Of a DNA stretch of 64,000 nt, positions 1-11,765 are shown piece by piece. The first letter of the stretch is position 1. Every line of letters starts with the position of its first letter. Below the pieces are notes generated by a model. That model was not told where the DNA came from. It was given only the letters and a program-made list of their open reading frames with translations, and searched no databases. The stretch is from Laccaria trichodermophora (lineage: Eukaryota; Basidiomycota; Agaricomycetes; Agaricales; Hydnangiaceae). The DNA is taken from positions 310,001-374,000 of the forward strand of contig JACTVC010000026.1 of the NCBI GenBank assembly GCA_018417955.1, read 5' to 3'. The position numbers were made by a program, and so were the translations under genes.

Positions 1-415
1 CCTCGCCCTCCCCCCCTACGTCGTGTCCCCTGGCAAATTCCGACATACCCCTTGATGGGGACGAGACTAGAATTCTTATTGAACAGGCCAGATCCTCGGG
101 ATCAATTGTGATCACTTCTGATCCCGGTTGAGGGTGGGCAACTGGGTCCATCGCATTATTCAACGTCTTGGCGGCTCTGACATCATTATTGGCTTCAATC
201 CTTTTGTTCCGCTGGAGGATATTGGAGAAGGAGAGGTTCTTTAAAAGCTGGATAACAGCAGGAGAAGTATGGGTACGAGGGACACAAGGCTGCATGCTAT
301 CAAGAGTACCATGAGACTGCGCATCTGTGGAACCTGCAGAACCAGCCTGAGTAGGAGCAGTAGATGGAGTGCCGGTAGGAGCAGTAGAAGAGTTGGCAGA
401 AGCATCAGCCATCAT
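1..415 (-). CDS. N-terminal part of an unknown Ser/Thr/Ala/Pro-rich protein, cut by window edge
   Basis: The frame is open from two adjacent ATGs at 415-410 down to base 1 with no stop, giving about 138 residues. The first 50 residues are rich in Ser, Thr, Ala, Pro and Gly; a more ordinary charged stretch follows (QLLKNLSFSNILQRNKRIE and on). Such N-termini occur in gag-like proteins of fungal retroelements and in many host proteins, so I give no function. The 3' end lies outside the window. I chose the first ATG because the frame upstream of it soon closes. Sure that it is open, unsure that it is a host gene. Confidence 0.45.
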   Translation of the reverse strand, partial: MMADASANSSTAPTGTPSTAPTQAGSAGSTDAQSHGTLDSMQPCVPRTHTSPAVIQLLKNLSFSNILQRNKRIEANNDVRAAKTLNNAMDPVAHPQPGSEVITIDPEDLACSIRILVSSPSRGMSEFARGHDVGGEGE

Positions 416-887
416 TGAGGAAAAGTCAAAAAAATTTGTGAGTTGACCGAGAAGAAAATTTTTAGCGTCAGAACCAGAAACAAGGTGATGGGAGACACGC
501 TCCCAGAAAATCGACATGTATTAATACCTACGAGGGTGAGATGTCTGGTTCTGACGCAGATGTTATCTTATCCTAAGATGAGTTTGCACTCGTGCCTCAC
601 ACTTACTCATCACGGAATCTTAGAGCCTCGAGTCGGTCTTAGAAGCATGTGGCATGTCTATGACGGGCGGTTGAGCAGGGAAATGTGCACACTCCGGTCC
701 ATTTCGGGGAGGCAATAAACGCCCGCTTGACATGAGGCGTACCAAACAAAACACCTCATGTATGAATTATTGCTTGGCTCCAGGGTTTCTTCCACACCCC
801 ACATCTTTGCCTCCTTTGCCTCCTGATCGAAGCACGCCAGCCCCACAAAGAAGAAAGAAATCGACGACACCAAGAAGGGGATCGAAA
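416..887. other. No clear gene
   Basis: Between the divergent ORF at 415 and the start of the kinase gene. Open frames on both strands are short and have no recognisable motif. The ATG at 732 is in frame with the chosen kinase start at 888, so the first exon could begin there; 888 was preferred for its A-rich context (aaaATGT). Confidence 0.4.
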
Positions 888-3364
888 ATGTCTACCCATC
901 AAGAGTCTAGATGCGTGAGAGAAGACTCAGAGGAGGGTAACCTTCCGCTGCCCTGTTCCCAGGAAGGTAACGGGCATTTGTTCGACATTCAATCCACATC
1001 CCCTCACGCAATCCGCCTGCTTTACTTCATGTGTTGGACGATAAAGCGACCGCAGCGCAGACCATCAGCGGTCTCGCGTTCACAGTACACGAACCTGGCG
1101 AGAGTGGGGCGACAGATGAATTACAAGACTGGGAATCGGTCTCAATAGACGTTGCTCACGTGAGTCAGTTTTGAAGGCTGTAGAAATTAGAGCGTTCTGA
1201 TCACTGAGATCCGTATTAGGAATTCAAAGACTATGTTGGAGTTGTGTTGGGGAATACTCAAGTCGCGCCGGTAACTGAGATTATGATGGATTATGACATC
1301 ATCAATAACATGCACTAGGAAGGATTATCTCAAGAGAATACGGAGATTCCATGCTTGCTGAAAGTCGCCGATGCCTTGGCAATGAACACAGTGATTAACA
1401 CGCAGAATCCGAAAGATTGGTTGGACGCGAATATTAAGATGATTTGTGAGATTGCGAACGGCCCATGTCCCGATCTTGGTGTCCACCATGCACACATCCA
1501 GAACTCCCTCTTCCCCGTAAGCTCGAGTTAATTTCATTGAGGTCGTTGGCTTGAAGTTATTCAGCGTTTATATATTTACACTCTTGCGTGTCTGAAGTAT
1601 CTGCCATTGCGTTTTAGGTATGTCCATCCCAACCCCGATTTATTCTGATAGGCGGACCTCTACTCTCTATAGGAAACGCTTTGGGAAAAACGACTCGGCG
1701 GAACTGATGAACACATTCACTCAGTGGAGTGCGCTCGATGAAATCAGGCGTTTGGCGCAATTTCGAACAACCAGAAGTTCTCTCTTGAGAGTCCTCAAAA
1801 GATGTAGCGGCTTGGTATGTCCTCATAATTTTATAATGCGAAAGCGATCGAATTAAGTTTGAGTGCTTAGCCTTCCTCGGAAATCCTGGGGGGAATCGTT
1901 AACTATGATCTTTGCGCGATTGGGGCACAAATCGTTGTGACGTTCCCTGACCGTCAGCGCATGTCGCCTTTATTAAATCCTAGGCATCCGCGCGAGGTAT
2001 GGCAAAGTATTGTTGATCTTCTACAAGAGGTAATTCAGTTGTCCTGCCCATCGTGGCGAGTCCAGTCTCGTTCTTGACAGTATCGCCTTCTTCAGCTGGT
2101 TGATCTGCGGGGCCTGGAATGGCTTCGCTTCGCACTTTTGAGGCGTCTTTTAGATCTCTCCAAGTATGCTGGGCTCTACCCCTCCTGCCTGCTTCTCAAA
2201 GGCGTTAAGGTCACAAGCATTGATCATGTTGAAGAAGGAGGATTCGGGAATATATGGATGGGACAATTCCAGGGAAAATCTGTTGCGATCAAAGTTGTAG
2301 GCCGCCAACACAACGCCGAAGCGGCTGTCAAGGTATTGTGTCTGTGCAACTGTTGTATTATTTAGTGCTAAAATATCACTATCAATAGGACTTAAGTCGA
2401 GAGGCGACGTTGTGGAGACAGTTCCATCATCCAAACGTACTCCAATTTGTTGGTGTGTTCCTTTGGGCCAAAGGTTCAGATCAGAATATATCCCTTATCT
2501 CGCCGTGGATGGAAAATGGGAACCTTACTCAATACCTTGATAAATACCCGCACGCAGATAAAATGCCTTTTGTATGTTGGGTCTCTTTCCGAGGCGTGCC
2601 TTTCACTAAAACTCTTGTAGATCTTGGATATCAGCCTTGGCCTAGAATATCTCCATTCGTTTAGCCCTGCAGTTATTCACGGAGATCTCAAAGGCGTATG
2701 TGGTCCATCCTCATTGATTTTGGTTGTCGCTGAACTTGACTTTGTAGACCAACATCCTCATCACTGGTTCTCATAGGGCATGCGTTGCTGACTTTGGTCT
2801 CTGTACATTACAAGATCCCATAGGTTCCGAACTGAGGTCAACCTCTTCTGCGTTCAAGATGGGTCCCATCTTGTTTTTGGCTCCGGAATTGTTAGGACCC
2901 CGAATGGGAGCCACCCACATGGACGAAGCCGGTGAACCGACCGTTGGGCCATCAGATCAAAGGTTTCATCCATGTGGGAAGACATTAGCCTCCGATATCT
3001 ACGCCTTTGGTTGTGTTTGCTATCAAGTACGATCTTATTTTTGGCGACCCAAACCGCTGACCCACGAGTGCGCAGGCATATTCGGGACATCCAAGATTTT
3101 ATCGACTCTCCCTCTTTGATGCAATCATATCTGCACGCGAAAATCGGCCAGTACAGAAACCAACGGGGATGATGGAGACGCTGTGGTCATTAGTCCAGTC
3201 ATGTTGGCAAGTGATCCCAACGAAACGCCCGACGATCAAGGTCATTATTTTTTCCTTGAGGGAAAGCGACACCCGTGGAGTAAGCCTACTTCCGCCTTCA
3301 TATCACATTAATCCGACTATCGCGCCAAATGTTACTCAACCCTCACATTCCGTTCCATTGAAAG
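888..3364 (+). CDS. TKL-like protein kinase, N-terminal moiety of a probable kinase-GTPase fusion
   Basis: Protein kinase rebuilt from eleven exons: 888-966, 1047-1159, 1220-1270, 1319-1516, 1565-1617, 1673-1814, 1871-2029, 2096-2332, 2389-2571, 2621-2695, 2748-3026, plus a last exon from 3076. All phases close. Kinase motifs in order: glycine loop GGFG (about residues 313-316), VAIK lysine (331), catalytic loop HGDLKGTN (425-432; HGD in place of HRD, usual in the large agaricomycete TKL-like families), DFG (445-447), APE. The first 265 residues are helical and unrecognised. The last exon can either run to a TGA at 3373-3375 (622 aa, kinase alone) or end at AAAG (3364), where a 54-nt intron with a good branch point (CTGAC) joins it in frame to the GTPase that follows. 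I favour the fusion, which would be 937 aa. Exon 1 and its 80-nt intron are the least certain parts. Confidence 0.8.
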
Positions 3365-3418
3365 GTACAACTTGAGGTCGCCCCTTGCTCACATACTATC
3401 TGACTATTCGGCGATTAG

Positions 3419-4529
3419 GTCACGTCGATCTTTGCAAAAACGGCGAGTTGACTTCAAGTCCCCTTTCAATGGCAGATATACCCCTCCCACAGCTACATCA
3501 TGATATCGGGAACTCAAGCGGCCGCGCTGCAACAGCTCCGCAAGTGCCACACAATGATCTTCGTGTTTCAGAGAAGGATATCGTTATTGCGTTCGCGTGA
3601 TACCTTTATGGCATTCTCGAAACTAACACTACTTGTCCACAGGTTAATGGGTCCAAGCGGGTCAGGAAAGAGCTCAGTGGGTATTCTTAACGCGTCCCCT
3701 GATTCCAATAACTCCGTTAAACTTCTAGTTCATCAACAAATTGATGGGACAATTTGTTGCGTACGTCAGTGATTCGGTTGAATCTTGCACCCAAGGAGTG
3801 CAAGCATTCGTCTGCTTACACCCTGACGGATCTGGACGCAAAATCGTTCTCATCGATACTCCCGGTTTCAACGATTCCGGACGCACAGATTATGAAATTC
3901 TCAAAATCATTGCCGACTGGTTAGTGAAGACGTAAGTAATTTCACCAGATGCATTGGCTGTGCCCAGTTTTCAAATGTACCTTGACAGTTACAAGCAGCG
4001 CATCAAGCTGTCCGGCATCATTCAGCTCTACAGTATCGCAGACGCTAGAATGCGGGGAACTCCTTTGAGAAACTTGAAGATGTTTGAGGAGCTATGCGGC
4101 TCTGACGGGTTGGCGAACGTTATTCTTGCGACTACGTTCTGGAACCAAGTCACCCCCGATGTCGGTTCCCAACGCGAGGAACAGCTTAAGTCCGAGTTTT
4201 GGGCAGAGATGATAAAACATGGCTGCAAGGTCGCGCGCTTCGATTCCTGGTCGTATGAGACTGCATGGGAAATCATCGATCTATTGAATGTTGCAGCCCC
4301 CAGTCGGCACGCCTTGAAGGTCCAGACTGAGATGGTGGATGAGAAGAAAAGCCTTTCGAAAACCTCGGCGTTCGGGGTACTTGTGAACTGGTGGGATCAC
4401 ATTGTTGAGAAAATGAGGGGAATGTCGAGAAAGGAAAAAATCCACGCAAAGGAGCAGCAAACGGCGCTGAAGGGGATACGGTCTCCAAGCGAGGCTTTTA
4501 TGAATGTGGTCTCGAGGGCGGATCGATGA
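3419..4529 (+). CDS. GTPase A, AIG1/Toc34-like G domain; C-terminal moiety of the probable kinase fusion
   Basis: Exons 3419-3596, 3643-3676, 3729-3931, 3989-4529. If translated alone, the likely start is ATG 3469 (301 aa). Motifs: P-loop GPSGSGKSS, encoded by a 34-nt exon, then FIN, and DTPGFNDSG (G3) in the 203-nt exon. The G4 site reads TTFW where most paralogues here have TTKW, so guanine recognition may differ. A tail of about 90 residues, rich in Lys and Glu, follows the G domain. The kinase reading frame ends only 94 nt before ATG 3469, and a phase-correct intron (3365-3418) links the two. GTP hydrolysis is expected from the P-loop and DTPG motifs; partner and location are unknown. Confidence 0.82.
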
Positions 4530-5996
4530 CCTGAAAGTTTTACACGCTCGATATATGTAGTGACTTTTGACGAAACCGAGTAGCATATAAAGATCCATCA
4601 TACTAGTATGTAGCACGGCACTCGAGGAAGAGCGTTCCTGCGTGACATAAATTCGAGGGTGATATTGAAGCAGAGTCCGCGCGATGGGTCCTCGACGTTG
4701 GTCCCGCCTTACCGGAACGATGTTTTTGGAGAGAACAGCATATCAACGCCGTCCCACAATCACTTCCAGTGAAGTACACCAAGTACAAGGTGGCCAGCAT
4801 GGATAAAAGCCTCGGAAGCTGTCGACTTTCTTGCGATTTCCGAATCGTGACAGTTGACATATGGCATGGCGAGACAGCCCTGATGCCTCAAAGCCCTTTC
4901 TCTTCTTCTTTGGTACAGGGTACCCAGCCTCCTTGGGACCCTGAACACATATAGCACTGAGGCTTGCGATTACTGAGATTCGAACACAACCGTCTTCGAT
5001 CATACTATGTCCTCCGCCATTCTCCTTCACGAGTTTCGAACAAGTTCCTCCTACATTCTGGCTTTTGGTCATAGAAATGACGGTATGTATAACCCATGAG
5101 CCATGCCTGCGTGTTGAAAGGTGTCAGAAAAGCTACGATTGACTAAGAAACCGGCTCACCAAGCCTCGTGTGCGGAATTCACGGACTCTATTATCTAGAA
5201 GAACAGCGACTTGGTGGTACCTGGTAAAAGCAAGCTTTCCGAAAACTTGTGGCAACTCATGTTTAACTCGTGTTTCTTACGCAATCTTGTCTTGCTGGTA
5301 GAGACATGCGTTCAAGCGCGCGTGGACCGTGAAGACCGAATATACGTCTTGACAAGATCAGCGGTAGTACAGGCCTGAAACCTGGAGAATTGATGTTGAA
5401 TATCGCATACCGCTGTAACTGTTATACAAATGGCATTTGGCGATTTGAACGGTTTGTTGACACATGTGCATGATACGCTCGATCACGCATCTATCCAACG
5501 TAGACGACTAGTAAGTAGTTGACGATCATCATGATGGACGTGGAGCTTAGATGATTGCCCAATTTGGCCTTGATCGCACTTGTCTTTAGAGCGACCGAAA
5601 ACATGCCGAGGATAGCTCTTCGTGTTTGAAATAGAATATATTCGTCTACCCATAATCGAAGGGCGCACGTCAGCATGATATTCGTCAGAGGCAGCACTCA
5701 CCTAACACTCTTGTCATCTCAAGCTTGAGAGAAAGATCTACCCACAACGGGGATATGCGCAAATGATTCAAGATTAAGTGGAGATGGAACATTCGTACAA
5801 GTGGTCTAGAGTAATCCACGATTCCTAAAAAATACAACGAAGATAACAAGGCTGAACGAAAACCTAATCAGCATTAAGGCAGCATGAAACCTGGAGATGT
5901 GAGAGGAACACGCACAATGAAAAAGAACATGGCAAAGTGCAAAAACGACGACGATAAAGATAACAGAAACGTCCGATTGTTTCTTGATACTCCGCC
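4530..5996. other. No recognisable gene
   Basis: About 1.5 kb between GTPase A and the convergent gene ending at 5997. Open frames of 60-110 codons exist on the minus strand (for example 4743-5072), but none shows a domain, a convincing exon chain or similarity to its neighbours. Confidence 0.4.
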
Positions 5997-8753
5997 TCAA
6001 GCATGAACCCGTTTGGTAGGGCTACCAGCCCCACTGTCCTCTGCATCGCGACCCCTTTTGTTGCTGTTGCCACGGCTCCATACGGCGTCCCTCATCAGAG
6101 GCGCAGTGAAATACACGTCAATCGACGGCTTCCTCTTCACCACCTTCCTCTCCTCCCACCCTGCCCCTGCACTTGCATTTCCCATGACGGGACTAGTCGG
6201 GTTCGAATGGACCAAAGACTCAATACTCATCCCCAACCCAGCATCCCCGGAAAAATGAGGTTTCTTCTTGTACTACGCGCTGGTAAGAGCTAACAAAAGT
6301 CTGGGCCAAAGAGAGACTCACGGTTTCGAGCTCAGGCTTGCCTCTCCACTTCGCCACAGCCTCGCAGAACCGCACAGCGGCACGCTCAACCGGCTCCGCT
6401 GGGTACTGCCATGCTAGGTCTTCCATGTGCGTTGAGAGATCAGGGGTTGAGGCAGGGATGTCGTGGAACTAAAGCAAGTCGTTCAGTGTAGTGTCGGTGG
6501 GGAAAGCACTCAACTCACCCTTCGAAGTCTGTCGAGCATCTCCAGCTCGTAGTCTTTCTCTGCCTTTCCTTTCTGAGTCGAAGCTTGTCGTAAACTTGGA
6601 AAAAGAATCTTAATAGCATCCACAAGCCCAGGAAGCTCGTCTGGATCAAACTCGGAAAACACAGCATCTTCATCTTCCTCACTTTCTCCACCATCTTGGT
6701 CTTCGCCTGCGCCCTCATTGATCCCAAGCCCAACGAGCAACAAACACTGCACGGCTTGCCACCCCCTCCACCCAGCTGATAAGTATCCTTCCAATACAGC
6801 TCTTGTCAGAAGGCCAGCTAGAAGGAGGTACCATTCCAAGGAGGGACGTAATGCGGACTCGTACATCTTTTGGGGACTTGGAGGTTGCCCTGTGCTGCGA
6901 GATGCTAGAGGAGTTGTGGGTCGAACATGAGTTGAAGGGGATGTGGGTCGGAGAATGGGAGAGAATGAGCTCCCACTTTCCCAGCCTGATAAATCATTCT
7001 TCCGCTGGTTCGTACTCCCCTCCACATCCGAAGCAGCCTCCACATCTTGTGATAATCCAACAGAATGTTTCTCTTCTCTAATACCAACATCCTCCTCTTC
7101 CCCCCTAACCTCCCTCCCAAGCTCAGCAGCAGCCAACGCCGAAAGCCGAATGAACCGTGGTATCAACTTGCTCAATTTTGTGTTTCCTGATCCCGTTCCT
7201 CCTTCCTGCTTTTCGTCGCTGTCTCGATCCCTGTCTTTTTGCTTTTGCTTCCCCGGGGCAATTCCGGATGCCTTCCGCCTTAACGCGCTCCCCCTTACGT
7301 CAGGCCTCAGCAAGCCTGAACCAATCCCACTCCCTTCATCCTTCCACCCCGTAATCTCACCCCCTGAAGTAAATTTCCAGTTGGTCCCTGATGTAGTTTG
7401 CCAGCTTGTGCTAGCTGCTGTGGGGAAAGACGAGGAAGAACCCGTGCGGAAGGAGGAGGAGGCTGTGAGAGAGGAGGAGGATTGTCCGTGCGAGAAGGAG
7501 GAGGATGAGAAGGAAGAGGACAATTGTCCACGCGAGGGGTCGCTGCCGCTTGATCGGTGGCGCGTGGGTGATTTGGCCTCTACGCAAATCTCGCAGCCTG
7601 TGTGGAGGTGTCGTGGGCAACGAAACGTAGGAAGAGAGTTGACTGTGTGGTGGTCAATACCTGCGGTGTAGAGGGAGCGAGTGCGTGTACTGGGGATTGG
7701 AAGTATATCGTAGGATGAAGATGGGGAAGAGGAAGAGGACTGTGGGTATGTCCGGGGGGGCGTATAGCGGTATGGTGCGATGGGTTGTGGCTGTTTTGGT
7801 TGTGGGGAGAACGCCCCAGATACTGTGGCAAGTGGTATGAGTGCTTCTGGTAAATCAGAGAACGACGCGGGTATCGGTGTTGGCGGGGTATGCTCCGTTT
7901 TGGGTGGGGAAGGATGAGTGTGCCGGTATGCGGGGTGGGGAGCTTGGCGCGCAAATAGATCATTGATGATCGTGCCGAGGGCTAAGCGCAAGCGGACGCC
8001 ATTCGGTAAAGTATGCGGATGCTTGGAGGGTTTGGGCTTGGGTGAACTTGGTGGTGTAATGATGTCGTCGTCGTCGTCGATCGGATGGATCGGAGGGGGT
8101 TGTTCGAGCATGGACGTGACGACTTTCTCGAGCCCTTCTGCGCGTAATCTGAGGCTCCGCGCGAGTGTTAGATCCTGGCGTCGTAGCCTTTCGCCTTCTT
8201 CGTCATTGCGAGCGCCCGATCTCGCTTTAAGGGCACCCGTATCTTCCCCTTCACTTCCGAGCTCGTCGTCTTCCTCATAATTCTCTGGTCTCCAACGGTG
8301 TGCATAATTAGGCGACGATGGGCCACCCGCACGATCAGTCATGCCAAGCTCAGCTCTAGCCTGGGCAAAACGCGTTCTCCCTGCGATTGAGATTGAGCGT
8401 CCGAATGTTAAATACAGATGGAGCGTACCATGGACCCACAACATATGGTCGATTATCAACGTGCGTGTGCTCTTCTCGCGTGGAGGGATTGAGTGGAGAT
8501 GGTGAGCATGCTTGTGTGCCGGAGGCTTGAAAGTGGGCTGGGCGAGAGTTGAGCCGCTTGGAATGGCAGCATTACCCGATGCTGATGGTTGAGTTGGGGT
8601 CGCGTGCTGCAGGCTGGGGCGATGAATCGTGTTACTCCTAAAAATGTTCTGTGAAGTGGTGTGTTGGTAGGCGGCCATTGAATAGACCCGTAATTGGTTC
8701 GAGTATCTCGAAGTGCGGGGGAAGAGACTGTTTCTAATCGTACCATGATGCAC
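5997..8753 (-). CDS. Unknown nuclear-type protein with long disordered region
   Basis: Three exons: 8753-6519, 6468-6322, 6266-5997; introns of 50 nt and about 55 nt, all phase 0, 883 aa from the first ATG. The N-terminal third has an ordered stretch with TRFAQARAELGMTDR. The middle is very rich in Ser, Pro and Gly with acidic and Arg/Lys clusters. Near the end is an ordered, hydrophobic helical segment (SLEWYLLLAGLLTRAVLEGY and on), then an acidic patch and a basic tail (KRGRDAEDSGAGSPTKRVHA) that could act as a nuclear signal. The last intron ends in a tandem acceptor (AAGAAG), so two forms differing by one Lys are possible. I do not recognise the family. Later in-frame Met codons could be the true start. 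Confidence 0.7.
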
Positions 8754-10941
8754 TTACCTTTTGATCGAGACTCCCGATTTTTTCCTAACGGGCCGCGCAC
8801 AAGGCAGTTGCCGGTCTAGTGACTAATCTTAATCAACAACCTTGGCGCGACTTGAATGCAGGTTCAAGCAATTTAAAGCTCGGGAGAAAACCTGATGGTT
8901 TGGAATATATTGAACGATAAGCTTGAGCGGAGCTTCCATCTGGATGCAAGAGTACCAAACCGCCTCCGTTTAGTATCCATCGTTTTTACTCACGGGCCTA
9001 CTAATAGTACCGCTTGCTGGCCACGGTTTAATGCAGGATTCGATATGTGTGAAGGCGAACTTGACACCGAAAAAAAAAAAACACATTGCGCGACAACGAC
9101 GCGTGGCTTTTAAAAAATAAGAGGACACAAGAAAGCTCAGAATGGATCGAAATAGCAAAAGGGCATCTTACCAACCACAGAACTAGCCAAGGCATCGATT
9201 GTCGATACCTTAATCATAATGCAAGCTATTAAAATGTGGCAGAGAGTTAGTGTTCAAGTCGAAAGCCAAAGAGCCGGGGAACGAATTTCAAGACAAGGAA
9301 GGTTACATAAAAGCGCGAGAAAAAAGAAATCTATTTCACCGAAGCCTCGAAAGTATTCGAAGGAGGCAACACGAAGGTGGGGGAGCTTGAACGGGCGCTC
9401 TTCATAGTAAATGGTATGACTCACAAGACTTTCATTCTTTATCAAGCTTTCTTCCGTCATTGAGTCAACAGCTTTGTCGGGTCACGGCGCCGTTCTGGCT
9501 TGCCGCTTCTCACTATAACGAGTCCGAACTCGAACATGCAAGCCCCGCCCTCGAATTGGTCCTCATCCAGGCAAGTTACCCTAGGTTAAACGTTCAAGTG
9601 ATGAACATGTCATCGCGCTCCCTTGGAAGCGCTCTCACTTGGTTTCAATGGCTTGAATTGTCGCTTGTCGCAATTTTAGTTCACCGTGGGCGAGCTGCAC
9701 CTTCAATAAGGCGGGGCACTAGAATTGGTATTAAACGCACATGCCATATAGTTAACATATGTAAAATAATTCAGTGGAGTAATGAAGATTACCTGCTTAT
9801 AGTATCGAGGTGGTGTATATGAAGGAATAACCGGTTCATTTATTTCCCCGAGGTGCGCGCAGCTGTAAATGGCACGCATATATTCAACTTTGATTACTCT
9901 TAGAAGTGGAGGAAATACTTACGTGCTTGGCTACGTTCATGAGCAGAACCGCATTGAAAATCGAGACACATCGCTCAAGCTTCGACTTTGAAAGTGGCTT
10001 GACGGATCCTGGGACAAGATACTTGAATGAAGTAACTACTGGATCGTTCATACTTACTTCGACAGCGGCGAGGGAGATAGGTACTCCGCCTTAGAGCTCG
10101 CCGCTAATGCCACAAGATTTACTAAAACACCTTCAGGCCAGCGCGAGGGGCTAGTGTTGGGGAGAGGATAGCAGAAAGAAGGGCAAGAGCGAGGAAGAGA
10201 AAATGCAGGTACTTAAATAATGAGCAGAGACTCCAAACACAACGTGACAAGTCCAAACAACAACAACTTCGAACGAAACTGACGTAGAAGTTTGGCAAAT
10301 TGCAAAAACCGCAAGCACAGCAGAGCTCTTCAGCTAATCTGCGCCCTCCGAGTCGCCCCCCTTCACCCTTCACACCATATCGATTAACTGGAAATAGGGG
10401 GTACAAGATGCGTTCAATGGTTTGAAATCAAGGTATGTACAAGGTCACGGTATGTACCGCTAGGGTCACTACTTACGACAGGACGCAGATCAACTGAATC
10501 ATTCCGCTCTCAGGTGGCTACGGTCATACTCATAAAGGTTGTAGTATATGTTGCCGCTGACTAGCTCTCAAGTACGTCAACGCTGAGCAATGTGCATCGT
10601 GAATGAGTATTGAGGACTCGGCCGTTAGCACGGACAATCTTTTGAACCGTCTCAGCGTCTCATGTCAATGTGCGTACTTAGGATGGTCGGATTTCAATTT
10701 ACACTTCAACCTACTAAGAATTTATTTATGAGTGCAAGTCCAACTAGCCAGTGGGCGGTGAGAAAAGCCAATACCATCCGAATCCAAGTCCTGACTCCGA
10801 TCGTCACAGTGGTATGAATCAATGATGCTCCACTCAAATATAATTGATAACCCACAAGTGGCCACTCGAACAAGAGACGAAATAGTGATTCGATTCGAGT
10901 TTGGTCTCTTTCCAAAAATGTTTGTTCTGGTAAAATAATAA
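8754..10941. other. Gene-poor stretch
   Basis: About 2.2 kb. Short open frames on both strands, an A-run near 9070, and a hydrophobic minus-strand frame at 10122-10406. No domain, no convincing splice chain, no tRNA-like structure seen. Confidence 0.4.
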
Positions 10942-11765
10942 TTAATAGAAGAGGGAAGAAAACCAGTCTCTCCAAGCACGACCATTTGATTCCCCCACTT
11001 TCTTCGATTCGAGGCCCCTCTTCCATGCGGTCTCAAGCCCGGGCTGAACGGCACCAACTGTGAGCTTCTTGCATCCTACTTTCTTATAGACCTTGTCGAT
11101 GATCTCCCACGCAGATTCACTTTGCTGAGAAAATTTTTCGTCTGGGGTTATTTGAAAGCGTGACTTTCCCTGTTGGGAGCTGCCGCCAGTTGAAGCTGGG
11201 CCGTGGATGGTGAGGACTTCAAGGAGGTTCTCCTTCGTAACGTCATTCCCGAGCAACTCCGTTAGCATCTGAGGTTGTTGTTGTTTTATTTGCTGCAGAT
11301 ATAAAATTCCGCCAAAGATATGGCCACTGTTCCTGCGCCTTATGAGAGTGGACAAAAACGAAACAGAATAAATCTACTCACTCCTTTTTCAGAAACTCCA
11401 CGGCCTCTACTAGAATATCGGTGTCGCTCGGTGGCTGCTTGGTGGTGTTGAAGCCCGGTATTTCGATGAGGGTAAATTTAGACGTAGGATCACCCGGATG
11501 GCAACAAGTAGTAGACTGAAATTCCGTAGAGGCAAGCATGCTGTCATTTCTTTTCCCATTTCTGCCCGCTGCGCTATTTATAAACTTTTTTGGAGTTTGA
11601 GGAGGCGGCGACGAAGCGTGAGCCCTTGAACTTACAAAACTCTTCCCGCATCCCGCTTGGCCCATTATGCTTGCATCTTCAGTGTCAGAACATGGCTTCG
11701 TGTAAATGAATGGTGGCATACAGAATCAAGACCTCGACATCGGCAGACTCGGAAGAGTTCCCCAT
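10942..11765 (-). CDS. GTPase B, divergent AIG1/Toc34-like protein
   Basis: Exons 11765-11722, 11669-11636, 11584-11382, 11338-10942; introns 52, 51 and 43 nt; 225 aa. It keeps the family exon plan exactly: phase-2 end of exon 1, 34-nt P-loop exon, 203-nt G3 exon. P-loop GQAGCGKSF (residues 18-26) is intact, but the G3 motif reads EIPG (67-70), replacing the Asp of DTPG, and no TTKW-type G4 is visible after GGILYLQQ. A Gln run follows that point. The SAWEIID helix found in all paralogues is still present. Either a specialised or a decaying member. It is open throughout, so not an obvious pseudogene. Confidence 0.75.

Noticed and set aside
6943..7671. Plus-strand open frame of 242 codons
   Set aside because: Antisense to the Ser/Pro-rich middle of the 5997-8753 gene; composition shadow.
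10122..10406. Hydrophobic minus-strand frame of 94 codons
   Set aside because: Cys- and Leu-rich by base composition; no start context, splice sites or family resemblance.
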